Below are positions 23,988 through 33,786 of a DNA stretch of 64,000 nt, piece after piece. The notes below the pieces were generated by a model. The model saw only the letters and a program-made list of their open reading frames with translations, searched no databases and was not told the origin of the DNA. Numbering within the stretch: position 1 is the stretch's first letter; each line of letters begins with the position of its first letter. The stretch is from Fen-1254 sp963769605. GTDB lineage: Bacteria > Bacteroidota > Ignavibacteria > UBA10030. The DNA lies in the NCBI GenBank assembly GCA_963769605.1, contig CAVYML010000001.1, positions 186,001 through 250,000 on the forward strand, written 5' to 3'. Both the position numbers and the translations under genes were made by a program.

Positions 23988-24700
23988 TTCAATGACCGTC
24001 TATTTTTCAATTAAAGATCCACACTTAAATATCTCGTACGGTCAGAAGTTTCCGCTGTGAGATTCTTTAAAGTATTAAAGATGCATAAAAATGTGTGACG
24101 TTGTTCTAAGTATTTCGTATTGACTTACCACAAAAAAAACAGAAACCCTATTCTCCTCATTCAGCCATTCCGACAACCCTCACTATGGAAAGGGTAATCT
24201 AATATTAGATCTATTTTCCGGAATGATAAATTAATTCACTTGTATATTACAATATACATAACCGGCGTCAAGAAGGCAATTATAAAACCAATTTTGATTT
24301 AGTCAACTTTGTCCGTTTATCCCTCTTTATAGTCACGTAATTATTAATTGATCCAACCCCGAATGATGTTCTCATGATCTGTCCATTGTTCCAGATTGTT
24401 TATATGTAATGAATTTTTCCCGGAATGGTGTTTCCTTCCATGTTCAATGGATTGCTCATTAAACTTTAAAAACAGGATAATTCTGGACTTTACTTTGAGG
24501 GGTTATTGTTTGGTTAAAGAGCTGAACCTATTTTGGTATTGTGTGTGCTGGTTATGCTTCATCGCCAATATAAGTCAATTCGCTTCATGGCTCAATTGTG
24601 GAATATTCAAATAAATATATCTACCTTTTGAACATAATTCTCACAATTATTTTTCAAAATTATCGACGTTCTAAGCAGTCGCCCTTTCAAGGCAAGATTT
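23988..24700. other. Long AT-rich spacer without a recognisable gene
   Basis: About 710 bp. A 72-codon frame at 24396-24614 has no start signal and an odd Cys/Trp/Phe-rich composition, so I do not call it. The tRNA-Pro promoter should be at its left end and that of the membrane protein at its right end; neither is clear. Confidence 0.5.
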
Positions 24701-26311
24701 ATGATTAACAGCATTAAAGAGCATTGGCCGATAATCACTGCATTAGGAATACTCTGGGCAACAATAGCAGTCTTATTGGTTCTATCCATTAGGCAAAATC
24801 AAGGACATTTTGTTTATCCTTTAGATGACTCGTATATCCATATGTCCATGGCAAAGAATTTTGCACAACATGGAGTTTGGAGCATAAACAAATGCGAGTT
24901 TACTTCTTCATCTTCGTCATTATTGTGGACATTGATATTATCTCTGACTTATTACCTGATCGGACCGAATGAATTCAGCCCGGTTGTATTGAGTTTTATT
25001 TCCGGGTCGCTTTTAATCTTTACAGTATATTTTCTTTTAAGAAAGTACTCGTTGCAATCTTTTTTTATCCTCATTATTTTGCTCGCAATAATTTTATTCG
25101 CTTCCTTGCCGCTACTTATCTTTTCCGGTCTAGAGCATACGATGCATGCGCTTCTTACGATTTTGTTTGTCTATATTTCTGCAAAAATTCTGTCTGCTGA
25201 AAAAGTTGTTTCCAAAGATTATATGATGCTATTGATAGTAGCGCCTTTACTAACTATGACTCGCTATGAGGGACTGTTTTTGGTTCTTGTTGTAATTATT
25301 TTATTTGTTGTTAGGAAGCGATTAGTGAATTCCATTTTATTAGGGGGACTTGCGGTTATCCCAATAGCAATTTACGGAGTAATTTCGATTATAAAGGGAT
25401 GGTATTTCCTCCCAAACTCGGTTCTTCTCAAGGGCAATGTTCCTTCTTTTTCCATGATAGGAATGAGCAGGTTTATTAATCACTTTTATGAACAAATAGT
25501 GCGAAATCAACATATTCTAATTCTACTTTCTATGGCTTTATTTCTATTTATTTTCCAGTATGGGAAACAAAAGATCTTTTGGAAAGAACCTGTCATCATG
25601 CTTTCCATTTTTATTACAACAACTCTTTTTCACTTGCTCTTTGCAAGAGTCGGCGGGCTTCCCAGGTACGACGCATATCTTGTAGCTTTAGGTATATTAG
25701 TCATAGCTTTCGGAATGCGTGAATATTTGCCCCAAAAGGTATCGATTGTGTTTAATAAAAAATTAATAATAAAGTATGCAGCAATTGCTCTTCTCATATT
25801 CATTATGGTTTTACCTTTTGCAGGACGGGGAGTTCTCTATTTAAGGATAATCCCCCAAGCTACGACAAATATCTATGAACAACAGTACCAGATGGGTTTG
25901 TTTTTAAACAAGTTCTATCAAGGGGAAAGTGTTGCCGCGAATGATATCGGCGCTATCAATTATTTGGCAGATATAAAATGTTTAGATCTATGGGGATTAG
26001 GCAGTTCAGAAGTAGCAGAATTAATGATTCAAGGAAGATATAATACGCAGCAAATATATGATTTAGCGAAACAAAAGCAGGTTAAAATTGCTGTCGTTTA
26101 TGACCATTGGTTTAAAGAATATGGCGGAATACCACCAGCTTGGATTAAGGCCGGAGAATGGAAAATTCCGAATAATATAATTTGCGGCGGAGATACTGTT
26201 TCATTCTATGCTGTTAACACATCAGAGGTGGATAATTTAAATAAGAACCTTAGGACATTTTCATCATTTCTCCCCAAAGATGTTATGCAATCCGGAGATT
26301 ATACTAAATGA
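24701..26311 (+). CDS. Polytopic membrane protein, glycosyltransferase family 39-like
   Basis: The 536-residue protein has about ten hydrophobic helices in its first 370 residues and a soluble C-terminal domain. After the first helix it has YPLDDSYIHMSMAKNFAQHG, resembling the acidic first-loop motif of GT-C glycosyltransferases (family 39/PMT-like). Further loops carry LTMTRYEGL and GGLPRYDAYLVAL. Such proteins move sugars from lipid carriers to lipids or proteins on the periplasmic side of the membrane; donor and acceptor are unknown. The gene is AT-rich and stands alone between a long spacer and a MITE-like repeat, possibly a transferred gene. Confidence 0.6.
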   Translation: MINSIKEHWPIITALGILWATIAVLLVLSIRQNQGHFVYPLDDSYIHMSMAKNFAQHGVWSINKCEFTSSSSSLLWTLILSLTYYLIGPNEFSPVVLSFISGSLLIFTVYFLLRKYSLQSFFILIILLAIILFASLPLLIFSGLEHTMHALLTILFVYISAKILSAEKVVSKDYMMLLIVAPLLTMTRYEGLFLVLVVIILFVVRKRLVNSILLGGLAVIPIAIYGVISIIKGWYFLPNSVLLKGNVPSFSMIGMSRFINHFYEQIVRNQHILILLSMALFLFIFQYGKQKIFWKEPVIMLSIFITTTLFHLLFARVGGLPRYDAYLVALGILVIAFGMREYLPQKVSIVFNKKLIIKYAAIALLIFIMVLPFAGRGVLYLRIIPQATTNIYEQQYQMGLFLNKFYQGESVAANDIGAINYLADIKCLDLWGLGSSEVAELMIQGRYNTQQIYDLAKQKQVKIAVVYDHWFKEYGGIPPAWIKAGEWKIPNNIICGGDTVSFYAVNTSEVDNLNKNLRTFSSFLPKDVMQSGDYTK

Positions 26312-26470
26312 TGCAAAGGCGGTTGCTAAAAGTTTGAAAAACTTAGCGCCAAATCAATCCTCTACATGACATGTTGTCCATGCCTAATATTTCTCTTCGG
26401 AAGGGTGGATTTTTAGGTTCTGCTCAGCGTTTAATTTAATGATTTAAAATCCCCCTGCAAAAAGGCGCTG

Positions 26471-26659
26471 AGGCTGTCCAAAAAGTTCATTTGATGGTAT
26501 GATAGGCATTCTTGCCTGCCTGACTGCTGACGCAGTCACGCAGGCAGGTCTGCCTGATTGTTGACATAGTCACGCAGGCAGGCCCGCCTGTCCAATATTG
26601 ACGAAACATGACAAACAGGAATGTTTGTCCTACCATGATTCTTCCTTTTTGGACAACCT
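26471..26659. repeat. MITE-like 189-bp palindromic element
   Basis: The ends are 15-bp inverted repeats with one mismatch, AGGCTGTCCAAAAAG on the left and the complement of AGGTTGTCCAAAAAG on the right. Similarity continues inward (ATGGTA, CATTC) for about 45 bp. Inside are two tandem ~35-bp units each ending in AGTCACGCAGGCAGG (26513-26550 and 26551-26585). It has no coding capacity. The rest of 26312-26790 is unremarkable. Confidence 0.65.
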
Positions 26660-26790
26660 TTGAAGGGCAAATTTAAAACTGAGCAAAAAATCATTTATTT
26701 CAAAATACACTGAGTTAAGATTTTTGAATGGTGCCGGGTATTTTAAAAAATGATTTTCGGAATATAGAGACTCGGTACGATGTAACTCTT

Positions 26791-28419
26791 CTATCTTTTC
26801 TCCAATTGTTCGATGCTCTGGATAATGTCCGTATCCAATTTGAACTCTGAAGTCAGATGGAATTCAATATCCGGGAACATATCCCTGGCCGCTTTAAATG
26901 ACCACGTTCCTTCGGGAAGATAGACCGGATAGTCGTCTTTATCGTATGCAATATGCGGGTACTGAAAAGAGAAAAAGCGGTCAAGCTGTTCTTTGTTGAG
27001 AGAGGTAAACCAGAAAGCTTTATAGATGTTGACCGCCTGTAAGTCGCACTCGGCTCCGTATTCATGCAGCAACCGGAACTTGATAACTTCAAACTGCATT
27101 TCACCTACCGTGCCGACGATCTTGATATTGCCCTGATCGCGAAGGAAAAGCTGAGCCACGCCTTCGTCGGAAAGCTGCCGAATGCCTTTCTCCAATTGCT
27201 TGGATTTGAATGGATTTCTGTTAACGAGCTGCCTGAATATTTCCGGTGAAAATCTCGGTATGCCTTTAAAGTTAAACTGCTCGCCTTCCGTGAGCGTATC
27301 GCCGATCTTGAAATGGCCCGTATCGTACAATCCCACAACATCGCCGGGCCATGCTTCTTCAATAATGCTTTTTTCATTAGCCATAAAACTTGTCGGAGTT
27401 CCGAAGCGCAGCTCTTTTTTCAGCCGCGTATGATAATAATATTTGTTCCGCTCGAATTTGCCGGAGCAGACGCGGCAGAATGCAATACGGTTGCGGTGAT
27501 GGGGATCGAGGTTTGCATGAATTTTAAAAATGAATCCGCTGAACGAACTCTCCGCCGGATCAACAGTTCTGATGTTCGTTTCTCTCGGCTGGGGAGAAGG
27601 TGCTATTCTGAGAAATGTATCGAGAAGTTCTTTTATGCCGAAATTATTGATAGCGCTGCCGAAAAAAACCGGTGCAAGATATGCATCGCGATAATGTTCC
27701 TCAATGAACTGCTCATATGTCGCTTCTATGATCCCGATATCCTCGCGAAGTTTGGCGGCAGAATCGCTACCGATATTTTCATCAAGAAGCGGACTTGCAA
27801 GGTCGCCGATAGCGACGATATCGTCTGAGATGCCGGTTTTGTTCGGAGAAAAGAGTTCCAGTTGTTTGTCGAACAAATTGTATACACCCCGGAAGTGGAT
27901 ACCGATGCCGATAGGCCATGTAAGAGGGCGGGTATGAATGCCGAGTTCGCGCTCCAGCTCGTCCAAAAGGGCGAATGGATCGCGTCCTTCTCTGTCTAAT
28001 TTGTTGATGAATACGATCACCGGAGTGTTTCGCATACGGCATACGTTCATCAGCTTTCGCGTCTGTTCTTCCACTCCCTTTACACAATCGATAACCAGTA
28101 TGACGCTGTCCACAGCAGTCAGGGTTCTGTATGTATCTTCTGCAAAATCCTTATGACCCGGCGTGTCGAGAATATTAACCTTGTAGCCGTTGTAATCGAA
28201 ACCCATCACGGAAGTAGCCACTGATATTCCGCGCTGTTTTTCGATTTCCATAAAGTCGGAGGTGGCAGATCGTCTAATCTTGTTGCTCTTTACGGCTCCG
28301 GCCGTATGAATCGCCCCTCCGAAGAGCAGTAATTTTTCCGTAAGAGTGGTTTTTCCGGCGTCCGGGTGGCTTATGATGCCGAATGTTCGGCGTCGTTTAA
28401 GTTCGTTATTTTTTATCAT
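26791..28419 (-). CDS. prfC: Peptide chain release factor 3 (GTPase)
   Basis: The start at 28419 gives MIKNNELKRRRTFGIISHPDAGKTTLTEK; an upstream in-frame ATG at 28491 adds a hydrophobic stretch that the family lacks. The 542-residue protein carries all GTPase motifs: G1 HPDAGKTT, the switch region around RRSATSDFMEIEKQRGISV, G3 DTPGHKDF and G4 NKLDREG. The RF3-specific C-terminal domains II and III follow (GVAQLFLRDQGNIKIVGTVG; EYGAECDLQAV). RF3 recycles RF1/RF2 from the ribosome after peptide release. Length and domain order are normal. Confidence 0.95.
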   Translation of the reverse strand: MIKNNELKRRRTFGIISHPDAGKTTLTEKLLLFGGAIHTAGAVKSNKIRRSATSDFMEIEKQRGISVATSVMGFDYNGYKVNILDTPGHKDFAEDTYRTLTAVDSVILVIDCVKGVEEQTRKLMNVCRMRNTPVIVFINKLDREGRDPFALLDELERELGIHTRPLTWPIGIGIHFRGVYNLFDKQLELFSPNKTGISDDIVAIGDLASPLLDENIGSDSAAKLREDIGIIEATYEQFIEEHYRDAYLAPVFFGSAINNFGIKELLDTFLRIAPSPQPRETNIRTVDPAESSFSGFIFKIHANLDPHHRNRIAFCRVCSGKFERNKYYYHTRLKKELRFGTPTSFMANEKSIIEEAWPGDVVGLYDTGHFKIGDTLTEGEQFNFKGIPRFSPEIFRQLVNRNPFKSKQLEKGIRQLSDEGVAQLFLRDQGNIKIVGTVGEMQFEVIKFRLLHEYGAECDLQAVNIYKAFWFTSLNKEQLDRFFSFQYPHIAYDKDDYPVYLPEGTWSFKAARDMFPDIEFHLTSEFKLDTDIIQSIEQLEKR

Positions 28420-28698
28420 TATAATTGAGCTAAAATAGGAAATTGTATTCTTAGTGATTAAAAGAAAAATGAGGCCTACAATATGCCTCATCGATCGCGC
28501 AGATATGCTATGGCAAGGTAGGCTTTATATGCTTCAAGAGAATGATCATACTTATAAGATACGCATAGTTCAGGAAAATGCCAAGGAGCAATTTTTCATT
28601 TTTTTTTGTATGCAACTTCGCTTGAATTCCATTCGATTATTCATTATGGTATCCAAAATATAAGCGGATTTCATGTTAGATCAAATCCGATATTGCAC

Positions 28699-29760
28699 AT
28701 GAATTTTAATAAGATCAAATCGCTTCTTTTAGTTTTGTCCGGATATTCCTTGTGGATTATTCTGGATACCTTTTTTTGGATATATTTTGAACCGGCAAAA
28801 CTCGTTCTTATTTTAGAGTACAATGGATCGATATTAGTCTACGGACTCCTGATATGCGCGCTCCTTGTCCTTTCACAGTGGAAAATAATCGGAATATCCT
28901 CCTCCAGGAACCTGCTTTCTATCTTCGTTATATCTCTGACAACCGTTTTCTTTTCAGTATGTCTTGCATTGATCGATAATTTGATTTACAATTTTTGGAC
29001 GACAGGGAAATTCCAATTGCAGAGGAACAGTGTTATCAGCGGAAGCTTCAATTGTTTGGTTCTATCGGCTGCATTAACAGGCCTGTTCTATGTCGCGTAT
29101 TACCACGGTCTTTCGATGCAGCAAAAAGAACAATTGGCACGGGCAAAAGCTTTGGCAAACGAAGCCCGTCTGCTCATGCTCCGATATCAGATAAACCCTC
29201 ATTTCCTTTTCAATGCGCTCAATGCAATTCAATCGATGATGGAAAAGACAAAGTCCGCGCAAAGGAAATGATTGCCGACTTATCGGATTTTCCGGTATAC
29301 GCTTTCCAAAAACAATCAAACTCTTGTGCCGTTGAAAGAGGAGATTGAAGCGGTCAGGAAATATCTTGCAATACAGAAAGACCGGTTCGCCGGCAGGATT
29401 GAAATCTCTTATGAAATAGAAGACGATTCGCTGAAAGTTATGCTGCCTTTCTTTATCGTTCATCCATTAGTCGAAAACGCAATTAAGTACGGGTTTTCCT
29501 CGGAGACCGATATCCTCAAAGTGCTGATACGGGTGAGCCGGAAGGGACAAACTCTCAGCATTCTTGTCCGAAATTCGGGCAGGCTCGTTCCGGCGGAACA
29601 TCCTGTCGGGAGGGAATCGACGGGCACGCAAACCGGAATCGATAATATCAAGAAACGATTGGCGCTTTTTTATCCGGATTGTTCCGCGTTCGAATTGTTC
29701 GAAGCAGGCGGTAATGTCTATGCGTTCATGACCATTACGCATCCGAGTATGTCCGCATGA
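28699..29760 (+). pseudogene. LytS/YehU-type sensor histidine kinase, two compensating frameshifts
   Basis: Four N-terminal membrane helices (residues ~5-150) lead into the His_kinase domain with QINPHFLFNALNAIQSM (phospho-His) in frame 1. After KTKSAQRK a TGA stops the frame at 29269-29271. The expected continuation, AKEMIADLSDF, is in another frame, and from FRYTLSKNNQ the original frame is restored to the end, with the N box HPLVENAIKYG and G box GTQTGIDNIKKRL. So two indels close together (one near the A-run before 29263, one in the T-run near 29290) break a ~354-residue kinase. Either the gene is damaged or the assembly has errors. The response regulator follows with an ATGA overlap. ATG at 28699 is preferred over 28606. 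Confidence 0.8.
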
Positions 29761-30467
29761 GAGCGCTTATTGTAGAAGATGAACCCCTTGCAGTCGATAA
29801 TCTCAGGTTCTACCTGAAAGAGTACCCGATCGAGATTGTCGGCGCTGCGTATAAAATTCGGGAGGCAGTAAAGCTTATCAAGAAAGAAAAACCGGATGTC
29901 GTTTTTCTCGATATTAATTTATCGGGAGAAAACGCTTTTGAATTGCTTGAACGCGTCGAAGTTAATTTTAAAATAATATTTGTAACCGCCTACGATGAAT
30001 ATGCAGTACGTGCGTTTGAAGTTAACGCTCTGGATTATATACTGAAGCCCTTAAAAAAGGAAAGAATAGAGAAAGCGATAGAACGGCTGTTGAAGGGGGA
30101 GAGAAAGGAATTGCACCGGCAGCAGTATACCATTGAGGATACGATTTTTTTATCGACCGGACTCAAGGCATGTTTTTTAAAACTCAGGGATATCCGTTAC
30201 ATCGAGGCGGACAGCTGCTATTCCAGGATTATCGTATCCGAAAATATTGCAAAGTGCTCCGCTCAAACGTTGAAGAAGTGGGATGCTATACTGCCGGTAC
30301 ATGAATTCGTAAGAATCCATCGTTCATATATCGTGAATATCGGGCATATTGTCAAAATAGAAAAAAAACCGAACGGCACCTACTCCGTTTTTTTGAATCA
30401 TATCGATACTCCCATCGGAATAAGCAGAAGATGCGCTTCCGAATTGCGAAGGAAATTAGACCTGTAG
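29757..30467 (+). CDS. LytTR-type response regulator
   Basis: The 236-residue protein has a receiver domain (residues 1-115) with the acidic pair EDEP near the start, phosphoacceptor in VVFLDINLSG (near residue 54), T in VTAYDEYA and K in LKPLKKERI. A C-terminal LytTR DNA-binding domain follows (IFLSTGLKACFLKLRDIRYIEADSCYSRI...FVRIHRSYIVNI). It overlaps the kinase stop by 4 bp, so the two form a LytS/LytR-like system. In this phylum such pairs regulate envelope or secretion functions; the target here is unknown. It is intact although its kinase is broken. Confidence 0.92.
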   Translation: MRALIVEDEPLAVDNLRFYLKEYPIEIVGAAYKIREAVKLIKKEKPDVVFLDINLSGENAFELLERVEVNFKIIFVTAYDEYAVRAFEVNALDYILKPLKKERIEKAIERLLKGERKELHRQQYTIEDTIFLSTGLKACFLKLRDIRYIEADSCYSRIIVSENIAKCSAQTLKKWDAILPVHEFVRIHRSYIVNIGHIVKIEKKPNGTYSVFLNHIDTPIGISRRCASELRRKLDL

Positions 30468-30670
30468 TTTTTTCGTTCCGCCGCCTTCCCGATAGTTTTT
30501 CGCCTCTTTTCCTGCCGCTTACTTGAATACCCGACCGCTCGCTTAACATTTCTTGCAGAGAAAGAGTTTATCGCATAGTTTTGCATGGGATAAAACCGGA
30601 GGCCGGAATTATTCCGTTGAAATGGAATGTATATTCTTTACTCACAACAACGAACAGAATGGAGACTCCT

Positions 30671-31369
30671 GTGAAAAAACTGATATGCGGTATATGTATG
30701 TTCCTCGTATTCCCGGCGGCAGCACAAATGAAACCTCCCGCTGCTCCTCCCGTCTTACCTGATGGAAAAGAATCGGTCGCTGCGCAGGAGCCGGATTTCT
30801 GGAATGTTATAATGAAACGCCGGTCGGTACGGAAATATAAGCCGGACTCGATTCCCGATAGCGCCCTGCTGAAAATTATAAATGCAGCACGCATGGCGCC
30901 CACATCCGGGAACCAGCAGCCATGGAAGTTCTTGGTCGTCCGGGATAAGAAGAAGATTGACGAGATGGAGGAAAAATGTATTGAACGTTCGCTCTTGAGA
31001 TACGACCCGGCCAATAAACAGAAAATAACAAAAGAAGAATACGAAAAACTGATACAAGCGTCGTTCGATAATTATTTTTCCGCACCTGTTTATATCGTCG
31101 TTCTGACAGATAATAATTCGATGTATCCGGATTACAACCATTGGGACGGCCCTCTTGCCGCCGGGTACCTCATGCTTGCTGCACGGGCATTAGGGTACGG
31201 AACGGTTTTCATCACCGATGCTATTCCGGAGAGTGTGTCAAAAGAAGTTTTACAAATACCGGATAGGTATACGAGAGTCTGTATTACACCCGTCGGGATA
31301 CCGGTCGAATGGCCGGCTGCACCGCCCAAGAAGAACCTGGAAGATTTTATTGTGTATGATAATTTTTAA
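30671..31369 (+). CDS. Exported nitroreductase-family flavoprotein
   Basis: GTG at 30671 is chosen because GGAG sits six bases upstream and the protein then starts with a signal peptide, MKKLICGICMFLVFPAAAQ. The mature part is a nitroreductase domain: IMKRRSVRKYKPDSIP, AARMAPTSGNQQPWKFLVV (FMN phosphate-binding), WDGPLAAGYLMLAARALGYGTVFI and ITPVGIP. These are NAD(P)H-dependent FMN enzymes that reduce nitro groups, quinones or flavins. Export is unusual, since most are cytoplasmic; periplasmic members do occur in this phylum. Substrate is unknown. Confidence 0.8.
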   Translation: MKKLICGICMFLVFPAAAQMKPPAAPPVLPDGKESVAAQEPDFWNVIMKRRSVRKYKPDSIPDSALLKIINAARMAPTSGNQQPWKFLVVRDKKKIDEMEEKCIERSLLRYDPANKQKITKEEYEKLIQASFDNYFSAPVYIVVLTDNNSMYPDYNHWDGPLAAGYLMLAARALGYGTVFITDAIPESVSKEVLQIPDRYTRVCITPVGIPVEWPAAPPKKNLEDFIVYDNF

Positions 31370-31426
31370 ATCGACCCCCAAAGCCGGATCGACATGCATA
31401 GCGCATTATAAAATTGGAGGATTAAA

Positions 31427-32899
31427 ATGAAATTTAGAATACGAATTTGTACAGCTTCTTCCTTCATACTCGTAATCATTGCATCGATATTCGCGCAGGC
31501 AATTCCGCCAGACAGCGTTTACTTAGGTCAAGCTTCTCCTGGAAATACGCCGAAAATATTCAACCTGTCCGTAAGTCCCGGTTTTTTCCCGGCAGAAAGA
31601 ATTACCATTTCGCCCGATGGAAAAAACATTTATTATTCCGAAATTGGAGGATATTATCCAATCACCGCTGCGCGTATTAAACGTTACGGCTATTCCGGAG
31701 GCAAATGGAACGGTCCGGATACGCTGTTTGAAAATTATTTTTCACCGGCTTTATCACCCGATGGTACAAAGATGTATTTTCAACATGCAGGCGAAGAGAA
31801 TACCGCAATATGGTACTCGGTCAATTCGGGTACCGGTTGGAGCGTGCCTTCACGCTTTCTCAGCAATCTGCCTTTAAATTACCTTCTGCAGAAAACAAAT
31901 AATGGCAATTACTATTGTTCATCATATTCAGCCAATGGAGGACTCGGCCTGAGGGATTGGTCGAGATTAATGATAAACGGTACTGATTCAATTGTTCAAA
32001 GTCTGGGACGTCCGATCTGTACAACCGGCGACGATGTAGATTTTTGTGTTTCAAAAGATGAATCGTACTTTATTTCGAATGTAAACCGAAATCTTTGCAT
32101 CAGTTATCATAAGCCGGACGGAACCTGGACAAATCCGAAAAAACTAATTTCGTCTCTGGGATGGGCTCCCTGCTTAACTGCCGATAATAAATTTCTGTTC
32201 TATTCAAGCGGCAGCGGAATCCCATCACTGGGCAACACGTGGATATATTGGGTACGCGTCGATAATCTGATTGACAGCCTGAAACATACAAATTATACTC
32301 CCTATGCCAAATGGCCGATATCGCCGCAGAATGCCTTGAAGGGCGAATTATTCAATTTTAAGATTCCCGACAGTACATTCTATGACGATGATCATGACTC
32401 CTTAACCTATTCTGCTGTTTTAAGCAGCGGAAATCCGCTGCCTGTCTGGTTGTCATTTGATCCTGCGACAAGGACATTTTCAGGAACCCCGGCGGTCAGT
32501 AGCAGCCTTACAATCAAGATTAAAGTATCAGCCTCTGATACTGCTCATGCCAGCGGTTCATGCATTTTTAGTCTTTTTATTTCGATTCCCAGCGGCGTTG
32601 AAGATAACAGTCAATATCCTAAAGAATCACAGGTCCTTCAAAACTATCCGAATCCTTTCAATCCAACTACAACCATCCGCTATTACCTGGCGAAATCTTC
32701 ATTCGTTAGGTTGACCGTTTACAATTTGCTGGGAAAAAATATTCGAACATTGCAAAAATCATTTCAGCAAGCCGGAGAGTATTCTTTGGTGTGGGATGCG
32801 AAAGACGAAAGACACATCCCGGTTTCTTCGGGCATGTATTTTTACCGGCTTGAAGCAGAGAATCTTAATATAGAAAGGAAGATGATCCTTTTAAAATGA
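31427..32899 (+). CDS. Secreted beta-propeller/Ig protein with type IX secretion sorting domain
   Basis: GGAGG precedes the ATG by six bases. A signal peptide (FRIRICTASSFILVIIASIFAQA) is followed by a PD40/WD40-like beta-propeller with ISPDGKNIYYSE and LSPDGTKMYF (residues ~40-290), a putative Ig domain (PLPVWLSFDPATRTFSGTP, ~310-385) and a T9SS type A sorting domain (VLQNYPNPFNPTTTIRY...SGMYFYRL...MILLK, ~400-490). The last domain sends the protein across the outer membrane, where it is normally removed. This is the best clue to the phylum. Ligand is unknown. A strong terminator follows at 32906. Confidence 0.9.
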   Translation: MKFRIRICTASSFILVIIASIFAQAIPPDSVYLGQASPGNTPKIFNLSVSPGFFPAERITISPDGKNIYYSEIGGYYPITAARIKRYGYSGGKWNGPDTLFENYFSPALSPDGTKMYFQHAGEENTAIWYSVNSGTGWSVPSRFLSNLPLNYLLQKTNNGNYYCSSYSANGGLGLRDWSRLMINGTDSIVQSLGRPICTTGDDVDFCVSKDESYFISNVNRNLCISYHKPDGTWTNPKKLISSLGWAPCLTADNKFLFYSSGSGIPSLGNTWIYWVRVDNLIDSLKHTNYTPYAKWPISPQNALKGELFNFKIPDSTFYDDDHDSLTYSAVLSSGNPLPVWLSFDPATRTFSGTPAVSSSLTIKIKVSASDTAHASGSCIFSLFISIPSGVEDNSQYPKESQVLQNYPNPFNPTTTIRYYLAKSSFVRLTVYNLLGKNIRTLQKSFQQAGEYSLVWDAKDERHIPVSSGMYFYRLEAENLNIERKMILLK

Positions 32900-32905
32900 G
32901 CGCCA

Positions 32906-32948
32906 AGATGGAGTCCATCTGTAAGATGGGCTCCATCTGATTTTTTTT
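32906..32948 (+). terminator. Rho-independent terminator after the T9SS gene
   Basis: AGATGGAGTCCATCT, loop GTA, AGATGGGCTCCATCT: 15-bp stem with one G-T pair, followed by eight Ts. Confidence 0.9.
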
Positions 32949-33030
32949 CAGGGAAGAATAAACTCAAACGAAGATGGTTCTGAAAATATGAGTGCCAAGG
33001 TCCACTGATTCATAAAGGAGGAATTAAATT

Positions 33031-33678
33031 ATGAAAAATCTTATTGTTCTTTTTCTTGCCGCATATCTTCTTTCGTGTTCCGCCGTAAAAGAAATACAGC
33101 AGACACCAATGCCTAAATTGATCAGTCAAAGCCAGCTTCCGCTGATTCCGGATTATGAAAATTACGCTCCTCTCAACATGGAAGCTCTACTGCATATTCT
33201 GGAGGACGGCAATGCCGATGAAGTATATATTTCCAAAGGGGTTGCTGATACGAATTGGAATACTCAAGCTGCAGCAGCTATAAAACAATGGCGTTTCCTG
33301 CCTGCTGTTGTCAACGATAGACCGGTAGCGACATGATATCACATGCAGGCCGTAGTCCGTTTTGCTGTACCTGTCAATTATTCTCTTGCGTAGATTCTTT
33401 GCCGTTCGGCAAAAGACGCCGATACTGTCTACGCGGCCTTGGAACGCGGAAGCAGCTTTGAAGAATTGGCAAGAGCCTTTTCGGTTGATTCCGCTTCGTG
33501 CGCGCAAAACGGAAAGATCGGAAGGACAAACATTTATTCGTTCCCTGATGAATTGCGCCGTTCTATCGAGAGGCTGAATGTGAACGAATACACACAGCCA
33601 ATTAGTTACGGCAACTTTTTTTTTCAAGCGATTGGAATAATGTTCGCTCATAAATTGAGAAATGCTTATGAGCATTAG
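33031..33678 (+). pseudogene. TonB_C-parvulin lipoprotein fusion with two in-frame stops
   Basis: A single frame of 215 codons holds a lipoprotein signal (MKNLIVLFLAAYLLSCS), a TonB-C-like domain (NTQAAAAIKQWRFLPAVVNDRPVAT) and a parvulin-type PPIase domain (ILCRSAKDADTVYAALERG...FEELARAFSVDSAS, about residues 120-200). It is cut by TGA at 33334-33336, where the TonB_C consensus expects Trp (PVATW), and by TAG at 33391-33393. No frameshift is needed: both stops lie in the same frame. Two point nonsense mutations in a gene under no selection are the simple explanation; UGA/UAG readthrough is unlikely because neighbouring genes use normal stops. GGAGG precedes the ATG. Confidence 0.7.
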
Positions 33679-33786
33679 GACTTGTGAAATGTATTATACA
33701 TCATAATACAAATAATGTTATCTTAGTGAAATATTGGGTCAAACATGTTAAATCTTTAGCGAATATTTATGACGGTAAAATAAATC

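Noticed and set aside
24396..24614. 72-codon forward frame in the spacer after tRNA-Pro
   Set aside because: No start signal, Cys/Trp-rich low-quality product, no recognisable motif.
33031..33678. Stop-codon reassignment or selenocysteine
   Set aside because: Neighbouring genes use TAA, TAG and TGA as normal stops, the two stops here are different codons, and no SECIS-like hairpin is seen.
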